Shown piece by piece: positions 1 to 13,741 of a stretch of 64,000 nucleotides of DNA (positions are counted from its first letter, which is position 1; every line of letters starts with the position of its first letter). The stretch is from Eriocheir sinensis. Taxonomy: Eukaryota; Arthropoda; Malacostraca; Decapoda; Varunidae. The DNA lies in contig NC_066571.1 of assembly GCF_024679095.1 (NCBI RefSeq), positions 7,080,974 through 7,144,973 on the forward strand, written 5' to 3'. A program made the translations under genes and the position numbers. Below the pieces are notes generated by a model. The model was not told the DNA's origin, did not search any database, and saw only the letters and a list, made by a program, of their open reading frames with translations.

Positions 1-415
1 GATAGGAGAAAGGGAAGCTTGAGAATATGGATGTGATGATGTAGGTAGGAAACGTAGAAAATAGGAGAAAGGGAAGCTTGAGAATATGGATGTGATGATG
101 TAGGTAGGAAACGTTAGAGAAGATGGGAGAAAGGGAGGCTTGAGAATATGGATGTGATGATGTAGGTAGGAAACGTAGAAGATGGGAGAAAGGGAAACGA
201 GAATATGGATGTGATGATGTAGGTAGGAAACGTTAGAGAAGATGGGAGAAAGGGAGGCTTGAGAATATGGATGTGATGATGTAGGTAGGAAACGTAGAAG
301 ATGGGAGAAAGGGAAACGAGAATATGGATGTGATGATGTAGGTAGGAAACGTAAGAGAAGATAGACATAGGAAAAACAGTAGCTTGGGAACATGGATGTG
401 ATGATGTAGATAAGA
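1..415. repeat. 55-62 bp minisatellite, about 7 copies
   Basis: The unit contains GAGAATATGGATGTGATGAT then GTAGGTAGGAAACG and a variable AGATGGGAGAAAGGG linker. Unit lengths alternate because some copies lack the GGCTT piece. The array is cut by the window start. The open frame across it on the minus strand is a by-product. Confidence 0.85.
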
Positions 416-421
416 AGCGCA

Positions 422-680
422 AAGGGGTTATTACACTGGGCAAATTTTCCGTGGATCTTCAGTCAAACCACGATTTCCGCTAGCGTGGTTCTCAATTGTT
501 TGTTGTTATCGCTGATGATGATGATGGTGAGTAATACCGTCGTCCTTCAATGAAATCTACCGTAGCTTTGGAAGATCGTGGACACGTCAGAAAACCACGC
601 AAATATGAGAACCACGCCAGCGGAAATCGTGGTATGACTGAAGATCCACGGAAAATTTGCCCAGTGTAATAGCCCTTTAA
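422..680. mobile_element. MITE family A, copy 1
   Basis: A foldback element. Its ends (GGGGTTATTACACTGGGCAA and its inverse TTGCCCAGTGTAATAGCCC) form inverted repeats of about 65 bp around a centre that contains GGAAGATCGTGGACACGTC. The right flank reads TTAA. Two more copies occur at 26,481 and 33,249. It has no coding capacity, so it is non-autonomous. Confidence 0.8.
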
Positions 681-794
681 GATAAGTAGTACAGATTATT
701 GAGTTGCGAGAAATGGAAGCTGAGGAAACACGAAGATTAAGGAACATACAGCTTTCGTACTGCAACAAACCTGGAAGCCTACTGCCATTCTACT

Positions 795-1010
795 GGTATT
801 CTGAGACGCTTCGGCCTCTCCCATCAACCATTTCCAAAGACCAAATAGGAGATCAGTCGGGTTCTAATGAGCGTTTTGTTAGGTTCAAGACACAGAGGAA
901 GGGTCAGACTGCTACCAGGGTCATAAAGCTACCCCTGGGAATCCTCGAAACTATTAGGAAAGCCTTGTCAAATTTGTGTACTTGGGCACCGAAGTGTTTA
1001 AGAATATCGT
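795..1010. mobile_element. MITE family B, copy 1
   Basis: A roughly 215-bp element with imperfect inverted ends (GGTATTCTGAGACGCTTCGG versus CACCGAAGTGTTTAAGAATA). Its interior shares GGGTTCTAATGAG, CCAGGGTCATAAA and GCCTTGTCAAAT with fragments at 37.8, 53.2, 54.2, 56.1, 58.1 and 61.3 kb. Confidence 0.65.
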
Positions 1011-1476
1011 CACCCTCATAAAATAATTGCCCATGTCATTTTTCAGTGATTTCCAGGTTTTTGTCAACATCAATTTTTCAACATGTGACGCCCATTTTTG
1101 TATAGTTGCCTTTCGTCATTCAGGGTTTGAGTGTTCTGGAATTGGCCTTATCATTTCTGCCTAAATATTACGCCAAATGAGATGATGACAGTTCTTTTCT
1201 GATTTCCTGTAAAGTAGAGAATATTGACTTAGGGGGTTTGTTTACGAAGGTGACTATATGATCCTCAGTTAGTCTCGTCCTCCGTCACACCAACGAAGCC
1301 TCAACATTCGCGATAGTGAACAGGCGACACGTAGCACACCCTGACCTCCAGATTATAACGCTTAATAATTGGGCTTTTACTCGCTTTTAAATCACAGGCA
1401 TTTTTCCCCCCCTACACAATTGGATGGTGGTCGAGGGAGAAAAAAAAAGACAAAAATACGTTATGAAATGTAGTGG

Positions 1477-1479
<3 letters not shown>

Positions 1480-1550
<71 letters not shown>
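1480..1550. repeat. (TA)n microsatellite
   Basis: About 35 uninterrupted TA units. The surrounding 1,011-2,070 is otherwise AT-rich and apparently unique; I see no gene in it. Confidence 0.95.
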
Positions 1551-1555
<5 letters not shown>

Positions 1556-2068
1556 GGTTATTGTTTCCACCCTGAATGTGCCCATGTCCCAGGAAGAAGA
1601 AAAAATGTATTATCAATGGAAGTGGCGCCGTGCTCGTGTTTGATGTGGCAAATAAATCTGTTTGGAACTCTTTGTCTTCCTTTTGTTGGATGCAGAGTGA
1701 CGGCCACGAGTTCGTCAAAAAAGGTCGTGAACAGTAATTGTGTTTTACACAGGACTCTGAGGACGAAAAAATCAATACATTTTGAAAAAATAATAGACGA
1801 TATTCATTTTTTTGGTAGCATATAATATTGATATTACGACGTCATTAAAACCTGCTACACACAGGTAGGGACAGGTAGTCTTCTATAATAATTACTATGC
1901 TTTTATACAAGTACGAAGTTAATGGAATCTAATTAAAATCGAAGCTGTACCAGTGTATTGATGTAGGAGGTGACGGCGCGGCAAAAACTTCAAAGCCTAA
2001 TGTTAAAAGGGTATTGTGCAGTAATTATACTTTCGGGCAAGTGCTGCGTTACTGTGTGATGCAGGCAA

Positions 2069-2629
<561 letters not shown>

Positions 2630-2634
2630 ATATA

Positions 2635-3383
2635 TATAAGAAAGGGAGAATAGGGGGAGGGAGGATAAAATAAAGAAGTAATGATGTTATTAAAGAAAGA
2701 TGAGAAGTGATAAAAGGAAGAGAAATAAAGGTGGATGATAAGAGAGAAGAGAATATAGAAAAGTGAAGATATGTTTGAAGGAAAGGGACGGAGATTATAA
2801 GAAGAGATAAAAAGGAATAGGGGAAGGGACAAGGGGAATAAAGAAAGGATGATGTAATAGATAAATAAGGATGTGTTATAATTGAGGGAAGGAGGGGTAC
2901 GAGAAACAGGGAAAAAATAAGGGGAACAATAAAAAGACAGGAAATAAGGGATAAAGTAAATAAGTAAAGGGAATAAAAGAGGAATAAGCTAATAGAGAAA
3001 CAAGGATGTATTAGCAGAAGGAAGTGGATGGAGGTGATGATGGAGGACAAAGGGAGGAAATAAGGGAAGTAAAGGGAGGGGAAGGGAAGAGGACGAGAAA
3101 TAAGAAGTGAGGAAATACGCACTAATAGAAAGGAAAACAGATGATAACAAAGGACAAGCAGGGAGAGGTAAGGGTTTCCCTTCATCGTCTCTTCTGATTT
3201 TTTTTTTGTCTGTTTTAAATTTTTCTTTTCTTTCTTCTATTTTTCTCGGTATACTTTGTTTGGTTTTCAACTTTTTTTTCTTTTATTTTCTCTGTTTCTG
3301 CTTTTCGTTTCGTTTCTTTCTTATTCGTTTTGCATTCTTTTTTTTTTCTTTTTTGCTGATTCTGGTCTGATTTGCATTTCCTG

Positions 3384-3421
<38 letters not shown>

Positions 3422-3965
3422 CCTTCGCCAATTACCTGCAACACCGCAGTTTACGCGGCTGCAACTTTCCCTTTCCTCCTCCTCCTCGTCCTGATCCTCC
3501 TCCTCCTCCTCCTCCTCCACCTCCTCCTCCTCCACCTCCTCCTCCTCCTCCTCCTCCTTCCCCTCCTCCTCCTCCTCCACCTCCACCTCCTCCTCCTGCT
3601 CCTCCGTACATACGCCGGGGACAAAACAATGTTACACTCGCTTAGACTTCTTCCCTCCTTCCCTCCCTCCTACACCTCTCCTCCTCTCATCTGCCAGTTC
3701 TTTAGTCTTTTCTTTCTCCCTCCCTCCCTCCCTCCTCTCCTTTAGCAGTGATTCTTCGTCCTCGCCTCTTCTTTCACTCTAAATCCTTTCTCCCTTCCTC
3801 TCAATCTCCCTCCTTTCCTCCTTCTCTCCCTCCCATCTCTCATTTCCCAGTGGTTTTTCCTCATCCTCCTCTCACTCTCATTGCTTTCTTCCTTCCTTCC
3901 TCCCTGACGTCCCTCCCTACGGTTCCCTCACACACCTGCTCCTCACACACCTGTCCTGGTTAGTT
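2635..3965. repeat. Purine-rich block switching to pyrimidine-rich block
   Basis: Bases 2,635-3,170 are almost all purine on the plus strand. From 3,185 the plus strand becomes T/C-rich, with (CA)n at 3,386-3,419, (CCT)n at about 3,474-3,603 and CCCTCC-type repeats to 3,960. No gene is supported here. Confidence 0.8.
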
Positions 3966-4102
3966 AGTTACCTCTTTGCTACCTGGCTGGTTGCTGCTTT
4001 GAAACTTAAGATGCCATAAGTTAACGTCGCCAAAACGAGGAAGTTTGTTATTATTTTTTCTTCTTCTTTCGCTCTTCTTTTGTAGTTTGTATGAGTGTTT
4101 CC

Positions 4103-4103
<1 letters not shown>

Positions 4104-4157
<54 letters not shown>

Positions 4158-4220
4158 CAATTTCCCGCCTTCTCCACCAGCATCCACCGTCCCCACACAA
4201 CCACCACCACCACCACCACC
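4104..4220. repeat. (TC)n followed by short (CAC)n
   Basis: About 50 bp of TC (4,104-4,154) and a CAC run near 4,200-4,220. Confidence 0.9.
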
Positions 4221-4324
4221 GCCGCCTTCACTCCACCTCACCTTCAAATAAACATTACCATCCTACTTCACACAACCTTCTGATCAAAGGTTTTCCTACA
4301 ATTTATAATTGATCTGTGTCTTCA

Positions 4325-4608
4325 GCTGCTTATCTTTTCAGTATCGCCACCTGCGTCTCGAGGGTGAGCGCTAGTCCCACGGCCGACCGCCTCGCCGAGA
4401 CCTCCAGTTCTCCCCACGAGCAGATCCAGCCTGAGGTGGAGGCGTCGCGTCTGCTTCCCGTCCGTCCCGCAGCTGAGACACACGCACGATGAAGGGTCTT
4501 GTAAGGCGTGGTCCCAGTGACTCCCGTGTGCTTTCTGCGGCATTTGACTACGCGTAGATACTTGAAGCTCACGGGGCACCCGATATTGCTCTGTCTAAGC
4601 CCTCTGCA
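4325..4608 (-). other. GC-rich possible exon next to the minisatellite
   Basis: A GC-rich stretch open on the minus strand reads GCPVSFKYLRVVKCRRKHTG and later HRACVSAAG and SGWICSWGELEV, ending LKR-stop. A possible acceptor (CTTGCAG) lies at the array edge. A second minus frame is also open, so GC content alone could explain it. No family recognised; it could be a fragment of a secreted, cysteine-containing protein or non-coding. Confidence 0.25.
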
Positions 4609-4619
4609 AGACTCCTGAT

Positions 4620-6600
4620 GGTTTCGACACCACCAGCGTTACTCCCCATCGCTGGCAACCCGTTTATGTCACCACCAGGGTTACTCCCCATCGCTGGCAC
4701 ACCGATTATGACACCACCAGCGTTACTCCCCATCGCTGGCACACCGATTATGACACCACCAGCGTTACTCCCCATCGCTGGCACACCGATTATGACACCA
4801 CCAGCGTTACTCCCCATCGCTGGCACACCGATTATGACACCACCAGCGTTACTCCCCATCGCTGGCACACCGATAATGACACCACCAGCGTTACTCCCCA
4901 TCGCTGGCACACCGATATGACACCACCAGCGTTACTCACCATCGATGGCACACAGATTATGACACCACCAGCGTTACTCCCCATCGCTGGCACACCGATT
5001 ATGACACCACCAGCGTTACTCCCCATCGCTGGCACACCGATTATGACACCACCAGCGTTACTCCCCATCGCTGGCACACCGATTATGACACCACCAGCGT
5101 TACTCCCCATCGCTGGCACACCGATCATGACACCACCAGCGTTACTCCCCATCGCTGGCACACCGATTATGACACCACCAGCGTTACTCCCCATCGCTGG
5201 CTCACCGATCATGACACCACCAGCGTTACTCCCCCATCGCTGGCACACCGATCATGACACCACCAGCGTTACTCCCCATCGCTGGCTCACCGATTATGAC
5301 ACCACCAGCGTTACTCCCCATCGCTGGCACACCGATAATGACACCACCAGCGTTACTCCCCATCGCTGGCACACCGATCATGACACCACCAGCGTTACTC
5401 CCCATCGCTGGCTCACCGATTATGACACCACCAGCGTTACTCCCCATCGCTGGCTCACCGATTATGACACCACCAGCGTTACTCCCCATCGCTGGCTCAC
5501 CGATTATGACACCACCAGCGTTACTCCCCATCGCTGGCTCACCGATCATGACACCACCAGCGTTACTCCCCATCGCTGGCTCACCGATTATGACACCACC
5601 AGCGTTACTCCCCATCGCTGGCTCACCGATCATGACACCACCAGCGTTACTCCCCCATCGCTGGCACACCGATCATGACACCACCAGCGTTACTCCCCAT
5701 CGCTGGCACACCGATTATGACACCACCAGCGTTACTCCCCATCGCTGGCTCACCGATTATGACACCACCAGCGTTACTCCCCATCGCTGGCACACCGATT
5801 ATGACACCACCAGCGTTACTCCCCATCGCTGGCACACCGATCATGACACCACCAGCGTTACTCCCCATCGCTGGCTCACCGATTATGACACCACCAGCGT
5901 TACTCCCCATCGCTGGCACACCGATTATGACACCACCAGCGTTACTCCCCATCGCTGGCTCACCGATTATGACACCACCAGCGTTACTCCCCATCGCTGG
6001 CACACCGATTATGACACCACCAGCGTTACTCCCCATCGCTGGCACACCGATCATGACACCACCAGCGTTACTCCCCATCGCTGGCACACCGATTATGACA
6101 CCACCAGCGTTACTCCCCATCGCTGGCACACCGATTATGACACCACCAGCGTTACTCCCCATCGCTGGCACACCGATTATGACACCACCAGCGTTATTCC
6201 CCCATCGCTGGCTCACCGACTATGACATCGTCAGCGTTATTCCCCCATCGCTGGCTCACCGACTATGACATCGTCAGCGTTGCCCCCACATCGCTGGCTC
6301 ACCGACTATGACATCGTCAGCGTTGCTCCCACATCGCTGGCTCACCGACGATGACATCGTCAGCGTTGCTTCACATCGCTGGCTCACGGACTATGACATC
6401 GTCAGCGTTGCTTCACATCGTTGGCTCACCGACTATGACATCGTCAACGTTGCTTCACATCGCTGGCTACCCGACTATGACATCGTCAGCGTTGCTTCAC
6501 ATCGCTGGCTACCCGACTATGACATCGTCAGCGTTGCTTCACATCGCTGGCTCACCGACTGTGACATCAACGGCGTAGTTCCAATATCGCCGGTTCACCA
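4620..6600. repeat. 42-bp minisatellite, about 47 copies
   Basis: The unit holds CACCACCAGCGTTACTCC then CCATCGCTGGC(A/T)CACCGATTATGA. Because 42 is a multiple of 3, several frames stay open as 14-residue repeats ([14 protein letters not shown] on plus, [14 protein letters not shown] on minus). Single-C insertions at about 5,231, 5,652 and 6,199 and a deletion near 4,915 shift the frame, so it is not one protein. From 6,190 the units diverge (GACATCGTCAGCG type). Confidence 0.95.
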
Positions 6601-6609
6601 AACTTGACA

Positions 6610-9600
6610 CCTTAACGATATTTCTCAACCATGCCCAGTACACTGGGATCACTTCGGAGTCGCTCTTCTGAACAGTAGCGGTGTTTGTGATACTCGAAGT
6701 CGGTTACTCATTAACGCACACACAAACACCCCTGACTACAGACTCCTCGTACAGAGGGAATTTCTCAACCATGCCCAGTACACTGGGATTACTTCGGAGT
6801 CGCTCTGAACAGTAGCGGTGTTTGTGATACTCGAAGTCGGTTACGCATTAACGCACACACAAACCCCTGACTACAGACTGCTCGTACTTAGGTAATTTCT
6901 CAACCATGCCCAGTACACTGGGATTACTTCGGAGTCGCTCTTCTGAACAGTAGCGGTGTTTGTGATACTCGAAGTCGGTTACTCATTAACGCACACACAA
7001 ACACCCCTGACTACAGACTCCTCGTACAGAGGGAATTTCTCAACCATGCCCAGTACACTGGGATCACCTCGGAGTCGCTCTTCTGAACAGTAGCGGTGTT
7101 TGTGATACTCGAAGTCGGTTACTCATTAACGCACACACAAACACCCCTGACTACAGACACCTCGTACAGAGGGAATTTCTCAACCATGCCCAGTACACTG
7201 GGATCACTTCGGAGTCGCTCTTCTGAACAGTAGCGGTGTTTGTGATACTCAGTCGGTTACTCATTAACGCACACACAAACACCCCTGACTACAGACACCT
7301 CGTACAGAGGGAATTTCTCAACCATGCCCAGTACACTGGGATCACTTCGGAGTCGCTCTTCTGAACAGTAGCGGTGTTTGTGATACTCGAAGTCGGTTAC
7401 TCATTAACGCACACACAAACACCCCTGACTACAGACTCCTGGTACAGACGACCATAGACAATGCCCACTTTAACGGAATTTCTCAACCATGCCCAGTACA
7501 CTGGGATCACTTCGGAGTCGCTCTTCCGAACCGTAGCGGGGTTTGTGTTTCTCGAAGTCGGTTACTCATTAACGCACACACAAACACCCCTGACTACAGA
7601 CTCCTAGCACAGAGGGAATTTCTCAACCATGCCCAGTACACTGGGATCACTTCGGAGTCGCTCTTCTGAACAGTAGCGGTGTTTGTGATACTCGAAGTCG
7701 GTTACTCATTAACGCAAACAAAAACACCTGACTACAGACTCCTCGTACAGAGGGAATTTCTCAACCATGCCCAGTACACTGGGATCACTTCGGAGTCGCT
7801 CTTCTGAACAGTAGCGGTGTTTGTGATACTCGAAGTCGGTTACTCATTAACGCACACACAAACACCCCTGACTACAGACTCCTAGCACAGAGGGAATTTC
7901 TCAACCATGCCCAGTACACTGGGATCACTTCGGAGTCGCTCTTCTGAACAGTAGCGGTGTTTGTGATACTCGAAGTCGGTTACTCATTAACGCACACACA
8001 AACACCCCTGACTACAGACTCCTAGTACAGAGGGAATTTCTCAACCATGCCCAGTACACTGGGATCACTTCGGAGTCGCTCTTCTGAACAGTAGCGGTGT
8101 TTGTGATACTCGAAGTCGGTTACTCATTAACGCACACACAAACACCCCTGACTACAGACACCTCGTACAGAGGGAATTTCTTAACCATGCCCAGTACACT
8201 GGGATCACTTCGGAGTCGCTCTTCTGAACAGTAGCGGTGTTTGTGATACTCGAAGTCGGGTACTCATTAACGCACACACAAACAAACCAGACTACACACA
8301 CCTCGTACAGAGGAATTTCTCAACCATGCCCAGTACACTGGGATCACTTCGGAGTCGCTCTTCTGAACAGTAGCGGTGTTTGTGATACTCGAAGTCGGTT
8401 ACTCATTAACGCACACACAAACACCCCTGACTACAGACTCCTGGTACAGACGACCACAGAAAAGCACCAGTTTAACGATACTTCTCAACCATGCCCAGTA
8501 CACTGGGATCACTTCGGAGTCGCTCTTCCGAACCGTAGCGGGGTTTGTGTTTCTCGAAGTCGGTTACTCATTAACGCACACACAAACACCCCTGACTACA
8601 GACTCCTGGTACAGACGACCACAGAAAAGCACCAGTTTAACGATACTTCTCAACCATGCCCAGTACACTGGGATCACCTCGGAGTCGCTCTTCTGAACAG
8701 TAGCGGTGTTTGTGATACTCGAAGTCGGTTACTCATTAACGCACACACAAACACACCTGACTACAGACTCCTCGTACAGAGGGAATTTCTCAACCATGCC
8801 CAGTACACTGGGATCACCTCGGAGTTGCTCTTCTGAACAGTAGCGGTGTTTGTGATACTCGAAGTCGGTTACTCATTAACGCACACACAAACACACCTGA
8901 CTACAGACTCCTCGTAGAGGGAATTTCTCAACCATGCCCAGTACACTGGGATCACCTCGGAGTCGCTCTTCTGAACAGTAGCGGTGTTTGTGATACTCGA
9001 AGTCGGTTACTCATTAACGCACACACAAACACACCTGACTACAGACTCCTCGTACAGAGGGAATTTCTCAACCATGCCCAGTACACTGGGATCACTTCGG
9101 AGTCGCTCTTCTGAACAGTAGCGGTGTTTGTGATACTCGAAGTCGGTTACTCATTAACGCACACACAAACACCCCTGACTACAGACTCCTGGTACAGACG
9201 ACCATAGACAATGCCCACTTTAACGGAATTTCTCAACCATGCCCAGTACACTGGGATCACTTCGGAGTCGCTCTTCTGAACCGTAGCGGTGTTTGTGATA
9301 CTCGAAGTCGGTTACTCATTAACGCACACACAAACACCCCTGACTACAGACTCCTAGCACAGAGGGAATTTCTCAACCATGCCCAGTACACTGGGATCAC
9401 TTCGGAGTCGCTCTTCTGAACAGTAGCGGTGTTTGTGATACTCGAAGTCGGTTACTCATTAACGCACACACAAACACACCTGACTACAGACTCCTCGTAC
9501 AGAGGGAATTTCTCAACCATGCCCAGTACACTGGGATCACTTCGAGTCGCTCTTCTGAACAGTAGCGGTGTTTGTGATACTCGAAGTCGGTTACTCATTA

Positions 9601-11385
9601 ACGCACACACAAACACCCTGACTACAGACTCCTAGCACAGAGGAATTTCTCAACCATGCCCAGTACACTGGGATCACTTCGGAGTCGCTCTTCTGAACAG
9701 TAGCGGTGTTTGTGATACTCGAAGTCGGTTACTCATTAACGCACACACAAACACCCCTGACTACAGACTCCTAGTACAGAGGGAATTTCTCAACCATGCC
9801 CAGTACACTGGGATCACTTCGGAGTCGCTCTTCTGAACAGTAGCGGTGTTTGTGATACTCGAAGTCGGTTACTCATTAACGCACACACAAACACCCCTGA
9901 CTACAGACACCTCGTACAGAGGGAATTTCTCAACCATGCCCAGTACACTGGGATCACTTCGGAGTCGCTCTTCTGAACAGTAGCGGTGTTTGTGATACTC
10001 GAAGTCGGTTACTCATTAACGCACACACAAACACACCTGACTACAGACTCCTGGTACAGACGACCATAGACAATGCCCACACTACGGAATTTCTCAACCA
10101 TGCCCAGTACACTGGGATCACTTTCGAGTCGCTCTTCTGAACAGTAGCGGTGTTTGTGATACTCGAAGTCGGTTACTCATTAACGCACACACAAACACCC
10201 CTGACTACAGACTCCTCGTACAGACAGAATTTCTCAACCATGCCCAGTACACTGGGATCACTTCGGAGTCGCTCTTCCGAACCGTAGCGGGGTTTGTGTT
10301 TCTCGAAGTCGGTTACTCATTAACGCACACACAAACACACCTGACTACAGACTCCTGGTACAGACGACCACAGAAAAGCACCAGTTTAACGATACTTCTC
10401 AACCATGCCCAGTACACTGGGATCACCTCGGAGTCGCTCTTCTGAACAGTAGCGGTGTTTGTGATACTCGAAGTCCGTTACTCATTAACGCACACACAAA
10501 CACACCTGACTACAGACTCCTCGTACAGAGGGAATTTCTCAACCATGCCCAGTACACTGGGATCACCTCGGAGTTGCTCTTCTGAACAGTAGCGGTGTTT
10601 GTGATACTCGAAGTCGGTTACTCATTAACGCACACACAAACACACCTGACTACAGACTCCTCGTAGAGGGAATTTCTCAACCATGCCCAGTACACTGGGA
10701 TCACCTCGGAGTCGCTCTTCTGAACAGTAGCGGTGTTTGTGATACTCGAAGTCGGTTACTCATTAACGCACACACAAACACACCTGACTACAGACTCCTC
10801 GTACAGAGGGAATTTCTCAACCATGCCCAGTACACTGGGATCACTTCGGAGTCGCTCTTCTGAACAGTAGCGGTGTTTGTGATACTCGAAGTCGGTTACT
10901 CATTAACGCACACACAAACACCCCTGACTACAGACTCCTAGCACAGAGTGAATTTCTCAACCATGCCCAGTACACTGGGATCACTTCGAGTCGCTCTTCT
11001 GAACAGTAGCGGTGTTTGTGATACTCGAAGTCGGTTACTCATTAACGCACACACAAACACCCCTGACTACAGACTCCTCGTACAGAGGGAATTTCAACCA
11101 TGCCCAGTACACTGGGATCACTTCGGAGTCGCTCTTCTGAACAGTAGCGGTGTTTGTGATACTCGAAGTCGGTTACTCATTAACGCACACACAAACACCC
11201 CTGACTACAGACTCCTAGCACAGAGGGAATTTCTCAACCATGCCCAGTACACTGGGATCACTTCGGAGTCGCTCTTCTGAACAGTAGCGGTGTTTGTGAT
11301 ACTCGAAGTCGGTTACTCATTAACGCACACACAAACACCGCTGACTACAGACTCCTCGTACAGACGACCACAGACCACAGACAAA
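6610..11385. repeat. About 140-bp satellite array, roughly 34 copies, with higher-order structure
   Basis: The unit starts TTTCTCAACCATGCCCAGTA, continues with GTCGCTCTTCTGAACAGTAG and CTCGAAGTCGG, then ACGCACACACAAACACCCCT. Variants with an inserted CAGACGACCA linker make units near 160 bp. Marker variants (CCTCGTAGAGG at 8,910 and 10,659; GGAGTTGCTC at about 8,820 and 10,570) recur about 1,750 bp apart, showing duplicated multi-unit blocks. Open frames across it are broken by unit-length changes and are not regarded as genes. Confidence 0.95.
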
Positions 11386-11609
11386 GACCACTTCCCCCTG
11401 CCACTCCTTCACCAGGCCAGGGTGACTACCCAGCCCAAGGCCCTGGCTGAAGGGCTGGTGAGGGAGGATTAGAAGCAACAGTATGGCGTCTGGGATTGCA
11501 TTTCTTACATTTCTTACATTACTTAAAACCGTTTCATGTATCAGTAATTTGACCTGCAGGTATTTTTTAAAGGAAGGTTTGAGGGCGTTATGCGGTACTG
11601 GATACTCTC

Positions 11610-12300
11610 ATAAGTAGGTCTGGGTGCGAGAGGATTTAGGGTCTTAGTGAGCTCTGATCTCCGTCCAAGGGCACAATGCATTCAAGCTAGAAATCGAGCT
11701 AATAGGGTACTGGGATTTATTTCAAGGAGCGTAAGCAACAGAAGCCCCGAAGTCTTCCTCAAACTATATTTAGCATTAGTTAGACCTCATCTTGACTATG
11801 CGGTTCAGTTCTGGTCACCCTACTATAGAATGGATATCAAAATGTTAGAATCGGTGCAGAGGAGGATGACTAAGATGATTCAGGGGTTGAGAAACTTGCC
11901 ATACGAGGAAAGACTCAAACAGTTAAACTTGCATTCTCTAGAAAGGCGAAGGGTGCGTGGAGACATGATCGAGGTTTATAAATGGATGAAGGGCTTTAAT
12001 AAGAGAGACATTCATAAGGTTTTGTTGGTAAGAGAACCGGGTAGGACACGAAGTAACGGGTTTAAACTGGATAAATTCAGATTCAACAGGGACATAGGCA
12101 AAATTTGGTTTACTAACAGGGTGGTGGATGAGTGGAATAGGCTTAGCAGTCATGTGGTGAGTGCCAATACAATTGTCACATTCAAAAATAGACTAGATAA
12201 ATTCATGGACAGCGATATTAGGTGGGGTTAGATACACGGAGCTTAGGGTCAAAGGAGCTGCTCGTACAGGCCTACCGGCCTCTTGCAGACTCCTATGTTC
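11610..12300 (+). mobile_element. CR1-like LINE, 5'-truncated 3' end
   Basis: A reverse-transcriptase C-terminal region reads SSDLRPRAQC, LVRPHLDYAVQFWSPYY, MLESVQRRMTKMIQG, LNLHSLERRRVRGDMIEVYK and FTNRVVDEWNRLSS to a stop near 12,231. A short 3' UTR follows (GGCCTCTTGCAGACTCC then TATGTTCTTAT). The catalytic palm motifs are absent because of 5' truncation. It is about 90 percent collinear by eye with the copies at 47.5 and 16.1 kb. It is not functional alone. Confidence 0.88.
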
Positions 12301-12301
12301 T

Positions 12302-12680
<379 letters not shown>

Positions 12681-12689
12681 AAACATTTT

Positions 12690-13687
12690 ATTGAAACACA
12701 ACATATCATATATACACACGCATCCTGACTGGTCCAGTCACCATTGCTCCCGAATTAGTGCTGTGTGACGGCCGCCATGGTTGCGAAACTGCAAATTACT
12801 GGTGATAGGTCACAACCTTTTTTACAGAATCAGAAACGAACTTTTGCAAAATATCAGCAATATACGTTCAACGCCAGTGTGCTTTTATTGCAGGATATCA
12901 AGGTCCATTGAGTTCACTCTATGTCAATACAGTCCTCAAACACTTCCACTCCAGCGTGTGTGCGTGGAGGGGGATTATAAATATATATACACAGACAGAC
13001 AGAGAAGCAAACAGATAGATATAGATAGGTAGATAGATAGGTAGATAGCGAAATATATATTATTTTATAAAGACACCCAGACGTATTTTACATTATTATT
13101 ATCCATAAGCTTATTGCCACTTGTTTATAATCTACTATCAAATTAATTTGAGGGAATATTGTTAAGCTTCAATTTCCGTGTCAAAGTCACACTTCCCTCA
13201 GCACAAATACTATATATTTTTACGCTCATTCCGCACCGACAGTTCCCGTATTTCTTATGTCTATCGCAGCAGAGAGGCGTGCCATTATGCCAGGCTAATC
13301 ATTATCGTCACATGACCCAAATTTTCCTCAGCACCAACAATATATATTTTTACGCTCCTTCCGCACCAACAGTTCCCGTTTTTCTTCTTTCTATCGCAAC
13401 AGACAATGGCCGATTCGCTTCATTCTGCAAGGCTAATCACCATCATCACGTGACCTAAATCCCAGACCTTTACCCCAAACTGCTGGTGATGAGGCCAGCA
13501 CAGCGCGGGGAGGGGGCCCAGGGGGGACAGTTTCTTATGCTTTAATTACACACTGTTCCACGAGTCTTTCTTTCACTGCGTAACGAGGCGAACCATTATC
13601 GGGGAAAGCATAAATATCAGCTAATGGATCTTAATTTAATCAGCAAACACTCGGTAAAATTAATATCCCGAGCATGAAAGTTATTAG

Positions 13688-13741
<54 letters not shown>

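Noticed and set aside
3432..3645. Poly-Pro and poly-Gly open frames
   Set aside because: Produced by the (CCT)n tract on both strands.
4618..6268. Open frames of 100-323 residues with 14-residue repeats
   Set aside because: The 42-bp unit keeps several frames open by arithmetic; single-base insertions move the frame, and no splice, start or conserved flank supports a protein.
8237..8836. 199-residue plus-strand open frame
   Set aside because: It lies wholly in the 140-bp satellite; the frame depends on unit-length variants and is closed in most units.
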